Part shown: one piece after another, positions 33,283 to 41,986 of the stretch
Layout of the letters: each line of letters starts with the position of its first letter
Position numbering within the stretch: the first letter of the stretch is position 1
NCBI GenBank assembly: GCA_041399065.1
Contig: JAWKTN010000006.1
Location: 1 to 64,000, forward strand
DNA: 64,000 bases
Origin: JAGQPD01 sp020426865
GTDB lineage: Bacteria > Planctomycetota > Planctomycetia > Pirellulales > Pirellulaceae
Reading direction: 5' to 3'
Position numbers and translations under genes: made by a program
The notes under the pieces: generated by a model
Told to the model about the DNA's origin: nothing
Seen by the model: the letters and a program-made list of their open reading frames with translations, nothing else
Databases searched by the model: none

Positions 33283-34434
33283 TCACGCTTGTTTGGCCTG
33301 CCAAATGGGGAGCAGCTTTCCGGCGATCCAAAGCGCCACGAAGGGGAGGGTGGTAATGACAATGGCGACAATTACCCCCTCGCGACCGCCAATCGTTATC
33401 GGATAGTCGACAAACCCCCGAAAGCTTTTCGAAAAGATCTGACCACCAACCACCACGTTCCAGCGCATCGCAAATACCTGGATCAGTACCAAGGCAGCCG
33501 AAAAACCGCTCAGCCACATCATCAACCGCTGATTCATCCACGGGCGAGTGGCAATGAGGAGCAACAAGAAGGGGACGACCGAACCGATGAGCAGTTGGAC
33601 CACACCGTAGGAAAAACGGAGGTGTTCGGTCAGCAAACTACGCAGGACGTGCCACTCTTCGCTCGATTCGTATCCCATGTGGACGAGTTCCAGGATCTCC
33701 AGCGAGACGGCCAGCACTAGCGCCCCCCAAAGGTAAAGTGACAGCGCACGGACACATGCGCCGTCGGCCGGGACACCCCGCCACCAGGAAACAACCAGGT
33801 AGAGTACGATCAAGATGGCAATGCCTGATACGATAGCGGAAACCAGGAAGATTACCGGCATCAGTGCCGTCGACCACCATGGGTTTGCCTTCACGGCGCC
33901 GAACAAGAAGCCGACATAGCCGTGCAACACGCACGCCGCGGGTATCCCGAGTATCGCCAGGAAGCGGATCAAACGGTTGTCGATCGCTCGGGCGCCATCG
34001 GTTATTTCATACACGCCAAGGCTGAGTACTCGATACAGCAATCCCAACTTGCCGCGATGGGAATTTGCCCGTGCCACAATCTCCGGCCGGAATACCAGCC
34101 ATACTTCGATCAGTAATAGCAACATATAGAACGAGTAGATGAAACCAAATCCCGCCATCGCTGACGTCGGACTGGGAGTAAACATCACGTTGAATGCTCG
34201 TTCGGGATGATGCAGATGCAAGAGCAGGGGGAGGGTCGCGAAGGCACAAAAACACAACGCCGTCACCAGCGACAAGGGGGCCACCGGTTTGAGCACTTCC
34301 TGTCGAAACACATGGTACAGCGACGAAACGACAAACGCTCCCGCCACCAGTCCCGTGACATACGGGTAAAGCACAATCAGGATGCTCCAGGTGACGTTCG
34401 CGTCGTTGGGAAACACGTACGATGTTTCAGCCAT
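33283..34434 (-). CDS. NrfD/PsrC-family membrane quinone oxidoreductase subunit
   Basis: The 383-residue protein has about ten membrane helices with the NrfD pattern (TWSILIVLYPYVTGLVAGAF, LPLLLHLHHPERAFNVMFTP, GFGFIYSFYMLLLLIEVWLV). The His/Pro-rich HLHHPER loop is typical of the quinone site. The protein exchanges electrons between the membrane quinone pool and the adjacent ferredoxin-like subunit. Its ATG overlaps the stop of the Fe-S gene (TGATG). No molybdopterin or other catalytic subunit follows. Confidence 0.87.
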   Translation of the reverse strand: MAETSYVFPNDANVTWSILIVLYPYVTGLVAGAFVVSSLYHVFRQEVLKPVAPLSLVTALCFCAFATLPLLLHLHHPERAFNVMFTPSPTSAMAGFGFIYSFYMLLLLIEVWLVFRPEIVARANSHRGKLGLLYRVLSLGVYEITDGARAIDNRLIRFLAILGIPAACVLHGYVGFLFGAVKANPWWSTALMPVIFLVSAIVSGIAILIVLYLVVSWWRGVPADGACVRALSLYLWGALVLAVSLEILELVHMGYESSEEWHVLRSLLTEHLRFSYGVVQLLIGSVVPFLLLLIATRPWMNQRLMMWLSGFSAALVLIQVFAMRWNVVVGGQIFSKSFRGFVDYPITIGGREGVIVAIVITTLPFVALWIAGKLLPIWQAKQA

Positions 34435-35273
34435 CAGGTCACCTCCTCGGGCAGATTCAAGTAGTACGTTAGAGGACGAGTCCCCAAATGCTTTTTCAAT
34501 ACTTGTGTGGGAAGTTTGGCGATCTGTTTGCTGATTTCGCTATCGGGATCGTCCAGCCTGCCAAAGATCCGGGCCCCCGTCGGACACGCTTCGACACAGG
34601 CCGGTTGTTCGTCACGCATCACGCGGTGGTAGCACCACGTGCACTTGTCAGCCGTTCCAGTGTCGTGGTTGATGAAACGGACACCGTACGGACAAGCCTG
34701 CACGCAATACGAACAACCGATGCACTGTTCGGGATCGATCAATTCGAATCCCTCGGGCGATTTGAAGGATGCATTCACCGGACAAACTTGAGTACAGGGC
34801 GCATCCACGCAGTGGTTGCAGAGCTTGGGAACAAAATAAGCCCGCTCGACTTTATCCCGATCGATCACCGGCAACTCGGAGCCGGAAAAACCAGTTTCCG
34901 GCACGAGGTCGACTTGCACGGTTCCATCCTTGAAATGGACAAACCGTTCGACCCACGTCCGACTGTTCCCCTCCGGCACGTTGTTTTCCGTGCGGCAGGC
35001 CAGCAAACACTTGCCGTTGCCCATGCACTTGTCGGTATCGATCAGGAAGCCCCACACCGGCTCAGTGCCACTTTCACCGTTTCCATCGGATTTGCCCGCT
35101 GACGCGGCGCCATTGGGATCGCTGGAACAGCTGGGCAGTAGTGTCAACGACATGGCACCGTACGTAACCGTCACCGCCTTTTGTAAGAACCAACGACGGG
35201 ATCGAGCATCAGCGTCGAGCGTTTCGGGCACATCGCAGCCTTGGCATTGCCCCGTGTCTGTCTTCGGTATCAT
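34434..35273 (-). CDS. Four-cluster ferredoxin-like subunit (NrfC/PsrB type) with Tat-like leader
   Basis: The 279-residue protein starts at the ATG at 35273, with AAAGGTGA just upstream; an earlier GTG is less likely. A leader DARSRRWFLQKAVTV suggests Tat export, with a nearby Cys (LLPSCSS) that could be lipidated. Cluster motifs follow: CMGNGKCLLAC, CNHCVDAPCTQVCP, CIGCSYCVQACP and CTWCYHRV with CVEACP. This is the pattern of NrfC/PsrB/HybA electron-transfer subunits with four [4Fe-4S] clusters. It links the cytochrome c and the NrfD protein. Confidence 0.9.
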   Translation of the reverse strand: MIPKTDTGQCQGCDVPETLDADARSRRWFLQKAVTVTYGAMSLTLLPSCSSDPNGAASAGKSDGNGESGTEPVWGFLIDTDKCMGNGKCLLACRTENNVPEGNSRTWVERFVHFKDGTVQVDLVPETGFSGSELPVIDRDKVERAYFVPKLCNHCVDAPCTQVCPVNASFKSPEGFELIDPEQCIGCSYCVQACPYGVRFINHDTGTADKCTWCYHRVMRDEQPACVEACPTGARIFGRLDDPDSEISKQIAKLPTQVLKKHLGTRPLTYYLNLPEEVT

Positions 35274-35329
35274 ATTCACCTTTCCCGCGATATCCACCGT
35301 TAGTCGCCGCTACGACTGACGTTGGTAAC

Positions 35330-35887
35330 TTACGGGGCCGTATCGTGGCCACCATGACAGTCCGAGCACACCTCGGGATTGTCTGGCTCACCCGCCCCTT
35401 GCTCTTCCAAATGCTCAGCAACGTTGATTTGTTTGAAATCAGCCGGCATGCCAACGACGCTTTCGTGGCATACTAGACACGCTGCCCGGTCGAACGTTAA
35501 ATACAAGTCGAGCTTGGTGTTAAAATCGCCATCCCATTCGTCAGCCGACGGCAACGTTACCGAACGATCTTTCGCCGCCTTCCTCGCTAGTGCCACATGT
35601 TCGCGTCCCGGGCCGTGGCAATGGATGCATCGCACCTGCTGGTGCAGCGTCCCCTCCCGCTCTTCGCCCACTTCGGCGTGACACTCCAGACACGTCGCAT
35701 CGGAAATCAACATGCTCGGCAATTGCTTGATTTCATCGAGTACCGCGGCTCGATATGGCCCTTGGTCACCAAATGTCGGCGGTACCATCACCCCACGGAT
35801 AAAGATAAAGCCCGCGACCACGACGCCAAGTAACAACGCCAGCGTCCACAGGTGGCGCGTGTCGCGATAGAATGCTCGAATCCCCAT
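35330..35887 (-). CDS. Membrane-anchored tetraheme cytochrome c
   Basis: One N-terminal membrane helix (LWTALALLLGVVVAGFIFI-like, residues ~13-32) is followed by four CxxCH sites: CLECH, CIHCH, CLVCH and CSDCH. The 185-residue size fits a NapC/NrfH-like or class III-like tetraheme protein facing the periplasm. GGGGAG precedes the ATG at 35887. It heads the operon with the ferredoxin-like and NrfD genes and probably donates electrons to, or accepts them from, the quinone-linked pair. Confidence 0.88.
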   Translation of the reverse strand: MGIRAFYRDTRHLWTLALLLGVVVAGFIFIRGVMVPPTFGDQGPYRAAVLDEIKQLPSMLISDATCLECHAEVGEEREGTLHQQVRCIHCHGPGREHVALARKAAKDRSVTLPSADEWDGDFNTKLDLYLTFDRAACLVCHESVVGMPADFKQINVAEHLEEQGAGEPDNPEVCSDCHGGHDTAP

Positions 35888-36287
35888 GCAACGTCTCCCC
35901 GTCGGTCACTCGGTCACACGCGGGCGGAACCTCACGCTCCCCCCACTAAACGCCTTTCGGCCGCTCAAACTAGCAACTGCCGTGCCGCTGAAACAGCAGC
36001 GCCCGCTCAAGCTATCCGTCGCTCAAGGTTGCCCCGTCCATCAACAATAACCAGACCCGTGACCGCCCTATTCTAACAGTTTGCGAGCGATTTCGCACAC
36101 CCCACCCAGGCGGATTTCGCACAGTGATCGAGGGGCTGTCGTGCTGAGGAGCTGTCGCGTTGTTGAGTGGGGACGGCCAGAGCTTTACGGCTGCGACTGC
36201 CGTGGGACTTTGCTACGGCCCGGACAGCCGTGGAACATAGGGACCCACGGCTTGACGGTCTGCGCGTCAGCGGTAACGCTAACGCAC
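35888..36287. other. Divergent region with imperfect GGCTGGGACAGCC-type palindromes
   Basis: This lies between the divergent cytochrome operon and glycosidase gene. The part at 36170-36255 contains imperfect copies of the repeat best seen at 53970-54046 (ACGGCTGCGACTGCCGTGGG, CGGACAGCCGTGG). An upstream-extended frame of the glycosidase passes through but has no ribosome site. Confidence 0.55.
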
Positions 36288-38726
36288 ATGAACATCCTCG
36301 CAATATGCCTGCCGCACCGGCTACTCGGTGTGCTATTGGTCTGCACTACCTATTTGCTCGCTACGGCTGCCCTGTGTGCCGAGCTGTCCCGTCCAACGCA
36401 ATCCGTCCAGCTGGAAAATCGTTTCCTGCGGCGGGAGCTGTCGACGAGCGACGGCGTCGCGAGGACGACTCGAATCGTGAACTTGCTCGATGGCCGTCAG
36501 CTCATTCCCACCGACAGCAACGAGTTCCGCATCCGACTGTCGCATTCCACCGCGTCATTGGAGCCGGACGTTGAACTAACTTGCACAGACTTCGAGATCG
36601 ACGACATCACGTCCACTCGCGAAGGGACCGTTCAGCACTTGACCGTCCAACTAACCTGCCGCGATCGGCAGCTGCGTGCCGCATTGCACTACCACTTGGA
36701 CGACAACGAACCTTTTCTACGCAAGTACTTGGAGCTCACTGCCGCCGAGGCGTGGGTATTGGAACGCGTTGACGTAGAATCTCACGCGATTCAAGAGGCG
36801 TATCAGCCTTACCAGTTGCGCGCGATTACCGCGCAGGGCGAAGCGAACTGGAAGCCTGGATTAGGGCAACCGCTCTACACGCACAAGTGCGGCACGTATT
36901 GGGGGATCGAGTTTCCGGCGGCTGATAACTTCGTACGAGATGGCAACATTCACTGCGGATATCTCTATGGACGCCAGCTTGAGCCTAACCGAACGTACCG
37001 CTCATACTGTGCGGTTCTAGGTATGGCGGACGATCCGCAGTTTGCGCGCGATGCGTTTTTCGAATACATCGATCGGACGCGCGTCCGCCCGTTGCGATTA
37101 CAAATACAATACAACAGCTGGTTCGACTACGCCGAAGGTGTCGACGCGAAGCGATTCGCAAAAAGCGTAGATGCGATCCATAGGGAACTGGTCGAACGAC
37201 GTGGCGCGCGGCCGCTGAGTGCCTACGTCATTGACTCTGGTTGGATGGATACGACCGACTGGTCGGAAACGGTCTGGCGGGTCAATGGAAAGTTTTCGCC
37301 CGACTTGCGTGAGTCACGCGACGCGGCTCGCAATGCGGGCTCAAAGCTGGGGCTCTGGATCAGCCCGGGTTGCCTGTTCGGCGCTCAATCGGCAATCGGG
37401 CCCATGCGAGCGGCAGGGATGGAGGCGATCGATCCTTGGATGTCCATGGCCGGTCCGAATTATATGGACCAGCTTGAAGCACGCATGGTCGAATTGACAC
37501 GAACCGGCTGTGCGTTCTTTAAGCTCGACGGATTGTTCGGCCACTACATTACCCGCAACTTCGAGCTGCATGGCGACCGCTACGGCATCGCCGCCATGCC
37601 ACAACTGCTTCCCGATGGCTTGACCGGGAGTGACGCTCGTCTGAACGACTCGAGATACGACGAGCTGAAGATTTACTATCTTGCGGCAGGAACGCAGCGA
37701 CTGATGCAACTCTTTGGTCATCTGGCCGAGGCGGACCCCAACATTTACATCGTGATCTCCAACGGCGCTTATCTCAGTCCGTGGTGGCTACAGCATGTGG
37801 ACGCCGTCTGGATGATCAACGCCGGGGATGCGGCCAGTGGCAGCGACCGAACAGGGGAACTGGTCTATCGCGACGGTAAATATTACGAACTCTGGCAGAC
37901 GGAACATACACAGTTCCCATTATGTTCGCTTTTCAACCACGAACCGAAGAAAACGGCCAACAACGAGACGAAAGATACATTTCGGCGGTATCTTTACATG
38001 AACCTGTCACGCGGAACGGGTTTTGTCGAACTGTACATCAGGCCGTCCGCGTTGCAGGACTATGATTGGGATGTGCTGGCCGAAGGACTGCAATGGGCGG
38101 AGTCGGTTTTTCCCACATTTGGTCGAGTCCGTATGCATGGCGGCGATCCAGAACAACAGCAAGTCTACGGCTACACCGCTTGGACGGGCGAGCAAGGATA
38201 CGTTTCAATCCATAACCCAAGCGACGAAGCCGTTGAGTATTCGCTCATCCTCAATCGCGAAACAGGACTTTTGCCGAGTTCCCAGCAGGCGACCTACCAA
38301 CTTTCATCGCCGATACCTGGTGATACCCGGGGATTGAAATCCGAGTACCAATTTGGCGACACGCTGCATTTGACGTTACAACCTCGTGAGATTCGCATCC
38401 TGAGTTTTGACACGCAGCGACGTGACTGGAACGCGTTACGGACGCTGCAAAACCGCACTGCACGCGATTATGTCGCCCCCAAACCGATTCCCATCGAGGG
38501 GCATGCCGTGTTGGGTACGTGGTACTATCAAGCCAGCAAACAACCGCACTCGCGCGAGTTCACCGCCGATGGCCAGTGCATCCTACGCGCCGGCGATGCT
38601 GTGCAATGGACCAAGCCGGCGCGAGTCCTATCGGCAACGGAAGTCATCGTCGAAGACACCTATCTGCACCGGCTGCTGCCCGACGGATCGATGGATATCG
38701 AAGGACGATACCACGCTACGAAATAG
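36288..38726 (+). CDS. Secreted clan GH-D (alpha-galactosidase-like) glycoside hydrolase
   Basis: The ~812-residue protein has a signal peptide (ILAICLPHRLLGVLLVCTTY, cleavage near LCA-EL) and an N-terminal beta-sandwich. A TIM barrel resembling GH36/GH27 enzymes follows: PLSAYVIDSGWMDTTDW, GSKLGLWISPGCLFG, then ELTRTGCAFFKLDGLFG, whose Asp sits where the nucleophile KxD lies. VDAVWMINAGDAASGSDR could supply the acid/base Asp. A C-terminal beta domain and a ~60-residue extra domain follow. The substrate is probably an alpha-galactoside or related glycan. The start at 36288 is set by the signal peptide. It is monocistronic. Confidence 0.75.
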   Translation: MNILAICLPHRLLGVLLVCTTYLLATAALCAELSRPTQSVQLENRFLRRELSTSDGVARTTRIVNLLDGRQLIPTDSNEFRIRLSHSTASLEPDVELTCTDFEIDDITSTREGTVQHLTVQLTCRDRQLRAALHYHLDDNEPFLRKYLELTAAEAWVLERVDVESHAIQEAYQPYQLRAITAQGEANWKPGLGQPLYTHKCGTYWGIEFPAADNFVRDGNIHCGYLYGRQLEPNRTYRSYCAVLGMADDPQFARDAFFEYIDRTRVRPLRLQIQYNSWFDYAEGVDAKRFAKSVDAIHRELVERRGARPLSAYVIDSGWMDTTDWSETVWRVNGKFSPDLRESRDAARNAGSKLGLWISPGCLFGAQSAIGPMRAAGMEAIDPWMSMAGPNYMDQLEARMVELTRTGCAFFKLDGLFGHYITRNFELHGDRYGIAAMPQLLPDGLTGSDARLNDSRYDELKIYYLAAGTQRLMQLFGHLAEADPNIYIVISNGAYLSPWWLQHVDAVWMINAGDAASGSDRTGELVYRDGKYYELWQTEHTQFPLCSLFNHEPKKTANNETKDTFRRYLYMNLSRGTGFVELYIRPSALQDYDWDVLAEGLQWAESVFPTFGRVRMHGGDPEQQQVYGYTAWTGEQGYVSIHNPSDEAVEYSLILNRETGLLPSSQQATYQLSSPIPGDTRGLKSEYQFGDTLHLTLQPREIRILSFDTQRRDWNALRTLQNRTARDYVAPKPIPIEGHAVLGTWYYQASKQPHSREFTADGQCILRAGDAVQWTKPARVLSATEVIVEDTYLHRLLPDGSMDIEGRYHATK

Positions 38727-38737
38727 GAGGATGTCCG

Positions 38738-38795
38738 ACACCGATGGCACACGCTTCGAAAGCGAGACACCGATGGCACACGCTTCGAAAGCGAT
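38738..38795. repeat. Tandem 29-bp direct repeat
   Basis: GACACCGATGGCACACGCTT plus CGAAAGCGA occurs twice in direct tandem, 12 bases after the glycosidase stop. Each unit contains the near-palindrome CGCTTCGAAAGCG, which might act in transcript ending, though no T run follows. Confidence 0.9.
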
Positions 38796-38984
38796 ACGCT
38801 GATTCAATGTCCACCCAACTCGCGATCGGGTGCTCCGCCCCACGGGGATTCACCGGATGAAGTGCGCGGGGACGTGCGGTAGATCAGCACGGTCCCATCG
38901 CGACATCCCGCGGCGATCGTCCGGTCGTCGGAGGACACAGCGACCGATTCGAAAATCTGTGGGCTTTCGTCGACCATCAGGCGT

Positions 38985-39261
38985 TCGCGGCGACTACAAC
39001 GGCAACGGCGTGGCCGACGCGGCTGACTACACCGTGTGGAAAGACACCTTTGGGTCGCATACCGCGCTGGCCGCCGATGGAAGCGGCAACGGTATCGTCG
39101 ACGCCGCGGACTACACGGTATGGAAAGACGATTTCGGTGCCACGGAAGCAGCGGTGTCGGCGGCGGCCGTTCCCGAACCCAGCGGTGTATTCAGTCAATT
39201 GCTCATGATGTTCACTGTTGCATGGATGCGGAAACGGCAGCGGCTTCATCGACGGGTATAA
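38985..39261 (+). pseudogene. Dockerin-like and PEP-CTERM tail of a lost surface protein
   Basis: Two dockerin-type EF-hand repeats, GDYNGNGVADAADYTVWK and GSGNGIVDAADYTVWKDDFG, precede a PEP-CTERM-like sorting tail: VPEPSGVFSQLLMMF, a short helix and RKRQR. In intact proteins this tail ends a large secreted enzyme or adhesin. Here only an unrelated Arg-rich frame (from 38830) precedes it and no start is supported. It is a remnant, or has been cut from its body by rearrangement. Confidence 0.65.
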
Positions 39262-39647
39262 GGCGGCAGTTGTGCAGGCGGAGCGTCACCCAGCTGTCCT
39301 CCGCTGGTTCGTCTTGCCAAGGTCCAAAAAAACTCGGCGAAACGGCTGTTATCGGTGCTGAAGTTTCAGGCCCGAAGGGCGACTCGCTTGCATCGCCCAG
39401 TGCCGACGGCCTGGGGATTGCTCCCCGGCGGTAACCAAAGTGTGGTGGGCGAGAATTGTCTCTGGGAAACACCGCGCTGAGTGGGCGGATATCCCGGTTC
39501 GCTCGCCCTGTCATGTGAAACGTATGAAGATTCCCGTAATGGCTGCCTTAACAAGAATCTGCTTCGGTGTATGATTCTTTCCGATCCGCGGTGCAATGGT
39601 GGGCAATTCCACCAAATCGCCGAGGCCGGCAATGCGAGCATGCGGGA
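39262..39647. other. Intergenic stretch before the antiporter
   Basis: No gene could be supported on either strand; the longer frames are antisense shadows. A GCCCGAAGGGC palindrome near 39370 is of the type clustered at 12-13 kb. Confidence 0.45.
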
Positions 39648-40940
39648 ATGAACGAGCACTTTCAACAGTTTTTGCTGCACGTACTGATTCAGCTGTCGGT
39701 GATCATCCTGGCCTCTCGCATCGGTGCATGGGTGTTTGGGAAGCTCGGCCAACCGCAGGTTGTGGGAGAGATCATCGCGGGTTTGGCGTTGGGCCCTTCG
39801 GTTCTGGGCCGATTCGCGCCCCATGCGGTGGGTTACCTGTTTCCCGAGGATGCCAACATCGTGTTCCGTGTACTCAGCGAATTGGGACTCGTGCTGTTGA
39901 TGTTCCTGATTGGGTTGGAGTTCGATTTTTCGCATTTGCGTCATGTGGGGAAAACGGCCAGCGGGGTGGCGGCTGCGGGGATCGGGCTACCGTTTGTTCT
40001 CGGTTCTATTTTGGCGGCGTGGTTGCACCCGATGGTTGCCGCCGATACGAATCGCATCGGTTTCGTGTTGATCCTCGCGGTCGCGCTATCGATCACGGCC
40101 ATCCCGATCCTGGGGCGGATCATGATCGAACTGAATATCCAACGAACGCGATTGGGGACATTGACAATCACAGCGGCTGCGATCGACGACGCATTTGGAT
40201 GGATCTTACTAGCGGCAGTCAGTGCAGTCATTCATGGTGGCTTTCAATTGTTTATCGTTGCGCGCATGGCGCTACTGACGCTTGGTTTCGTCCTCACGTG
40301 CTGGTTTGTCGCTCGGCCGATATTGATTCGGTGCGCGGATTGTTTGTTGCATCGAGGCAACCGCGACTTGACGGTTTCCGGACTTTCGGCCGTTCTGGTG
40401 ACGGTGCTTTTGGCCGCGGCTATCACGAATGCGATTGGGGTTTTTGCGATCTTCGGTCCGTTTGTTTTGGGAGCGGTGCTCTCGGACCGGCATGCGTTCC
40501 GCGACGCGGTCGGCCGGCGGTTGCGAGAGATGGTTTATGCGTTATTCTTGCCTGTCTTTTTCACCTACACGGGGCTACGGACGAACGTTGGGCTATTGGA
40601 GTCGGGCTTTGACTGGATGCTGTGTGGGCTCGTTTTTGCTGCCGCGACAATAGGGAAGATGCTGGGTTGCGGCGTGGCTGCCCGGCTGGGCGGCCTATCG
40701 TGGCGCGAGTGCGGCTGTGTTTCCGTGATGATGAACACGCGAGCGCTAATGGGATTGATCGCCATCAACGTCGGCCGCGAATTGGGCGTGGTACCGGACC
40801 GGGTATTCAGTATGCTTGTCATCATGGCTGTTGCGACGACACTGCTGACCACACCAGTACTACGTCGGCTCCTGGCAGAAGCCACGGGCACGACACCCAG
40901 TCATCGTCCCACGACCACCGACCATGCGGACCATCGATAG
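39648..40940 (+). CDS. KefB-type monovalent cation:proton antiporter (CPA2)
   Basis: The 430-residue protein is a Na+/H+ exchanger-type CPA2 transporter with ~12 helices: SVIILASRIGAWVFGKLGQP, VVGEIIAGLALGPSVLG, LGLVLLMFLIGLEFDF, ITAAAIDDAFGWILLA with the ion-binding Asp pair, and FGPFVLGAVLSDRHAF. There is no C-terminal TrkA-N domain. It exchanges K+ or Na+ for protons at the cytoplasmic membrane. The ATG at 39648 starts the first helix properly; upstream codons look non-coding. Confidence 0.88.
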   Translation: MNEHFQQFLLHVLIQLSVIILASRIGAWVFGKLGQPQVVGEIIAGLALGPSVLGRFAPHAVGYLFPEDANIVFRVLSELGLVLLMFLIGLEFDFSHLRHVGKTASGVAAAGIGLPFVLGSILAAWLHPMVAADTNRIGFVLILAVALSITAIPILGRIMIELNIQRTRLGTLTITAAAIDDAFGWILLAAVSAVIHGGFQLFIVARMALLTLGFVLTCWFVARPILIRCADCLLHRGNRDLTVSGLSAVLVTVLLAAAITNAIGVFAIFGPFVLGAVLSDRHAFRDAVGRRLREMVYALFLPVFFTYTGLRTNVGLLESGFDWMLCGLVFAAATIGKMLGCGVAARLGGLSWRECGCVSVMMNTRALMGLIAINVGRELGVVPDRVFSMLVIMAVATTLLTTPVLRRLLAEATGTTPSHRPTTTDHADHR

Positions 40941-40999
40941 CAATCGCCTGCCGCCCCGTGGTCATTCGGCCGACGAATTTGTCCGCACGACTCGCGTGT

Positions 41000-41470
41000 T
41001 CAACGTCGGATCGCTCTGAGCCCCCTGTTCAATCGCGAACAAGCGATTTCGATCCAGACGGGCTCTCCCGTGCTCTTGTCAAAAGCAAAAAAACGATGTG
41101 CGGGGATCGCTGAATCTCCCCAACCGGTCGTCACCCCGCTAACGATCACCAATTTGTCAACGACGACCGGAAAGTTCGTGCGTCCGCCGTAAGTGGAAAG
41201 CATTCCGTACTCTTCACTCATCGAGTGCGGCCACAACCGCTGACCCGTCGTGGCATCCAGACATTGAAAGTAGCACCCCAACCCCAAGCCGTATATCCGT
41301 CCGGTCTCCGGATCGGCCACAACACTCGACCACCCAACGCGTTCGGCCGGTGCGTCGGAGAGGTAGACGTTATTGACAGCCTCCCAAATCAGGTCACCAG
41401 TGGTAGCGTTCAAGCACACCACACGCTCTCCTTCACGCGTTGGTACGGGCAAACGTCGTGCCGGTCGCGG
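41000..41470 (-). pseudogene. PQQ-like beta-propeller protein remnant
   Basis: The frame contains propeller blades of the BamB/quinoprotein type: GERVVCLNATTGDLIWEAVN, GRIYGLGLGCYFQCLDATTGQRLWPHS, NFPVVVDKLVIVSG and RFFAFDKSTGEPVWIE. Its N-terminal side (41470-41650) changes frame and loses similarity, and the C-terminal blades are missing at 41000. The intact gene would be a secreted ~450-residue protein. Confidence 0.65.
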
Positions 41471-41706
41471 CATCGGATTTGCCAAGGTAGTTGTGCAACC
41501 CGTTCGGAGTGCTGTTCGCACGCGACAAACGTCCAAGTATTTCTCGTACGTGAAGTTGTTCGGACGGCGCAACAGGAATACAACGACGCAGCAGACAATC
41601 GTGGTTGTGTGACCAGTTGTTGTACAGGCGGGCGACGACGTGACCACAAATCGAACAACCCGCGTACGGCGGTTGACTAATTCTGGCGAGATTGGAAACG
41701 AGGGCC

Positions 41707-41905
41707 ATGATTATCGGACTGGTGCTTTGGTGGGCCGTTGCGGACTTTTTCCATGCGTACGTACCTGGGGTCACACGCGAGAACATACAGAATGTTGGCG
41801 CGCTTTATCAACGGCATGCCTTCTGGTCGATTTTCGCGGCGGCGTTTACGCCGATTCCGTTTAAGGTCTTTACCTTAGCGGCGGGGTTACGCCGTCATCG
41901 GTTAC
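41707..41905 (+). pseudogene. DedA/VTT-family membrane protein fragment
   Basis: WWAVADFFHAYVPGVTREN, then LYQRHAFWSIFAAAFTPIPF and KVFTLAAGL, match the central part of DedA-family (SNARE-associated, VTT domain) proteins, including the FTPIPxKxFT motif. A further piece (YRTGALVG) lies just upstream in another frame. After LAAGL the similarity stops. Only about 70 of ~200 residues remain. Confidence 0.7.
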
Positions 41906-41986
41906 CTTTTCCACTGACGGACGCGAAAACTTATCTGATCTGGACTATAATTCGGCTTGACCTAGCAAAGGGAGAGCGGCATCGCT

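Noticed and set aside
39596..40612. 338-codon frame overlapping the antiporter in another reading frame
   Set aside because: It covers the same DNA as the clear KefB-type gene and shows no membrane or domain pattern.
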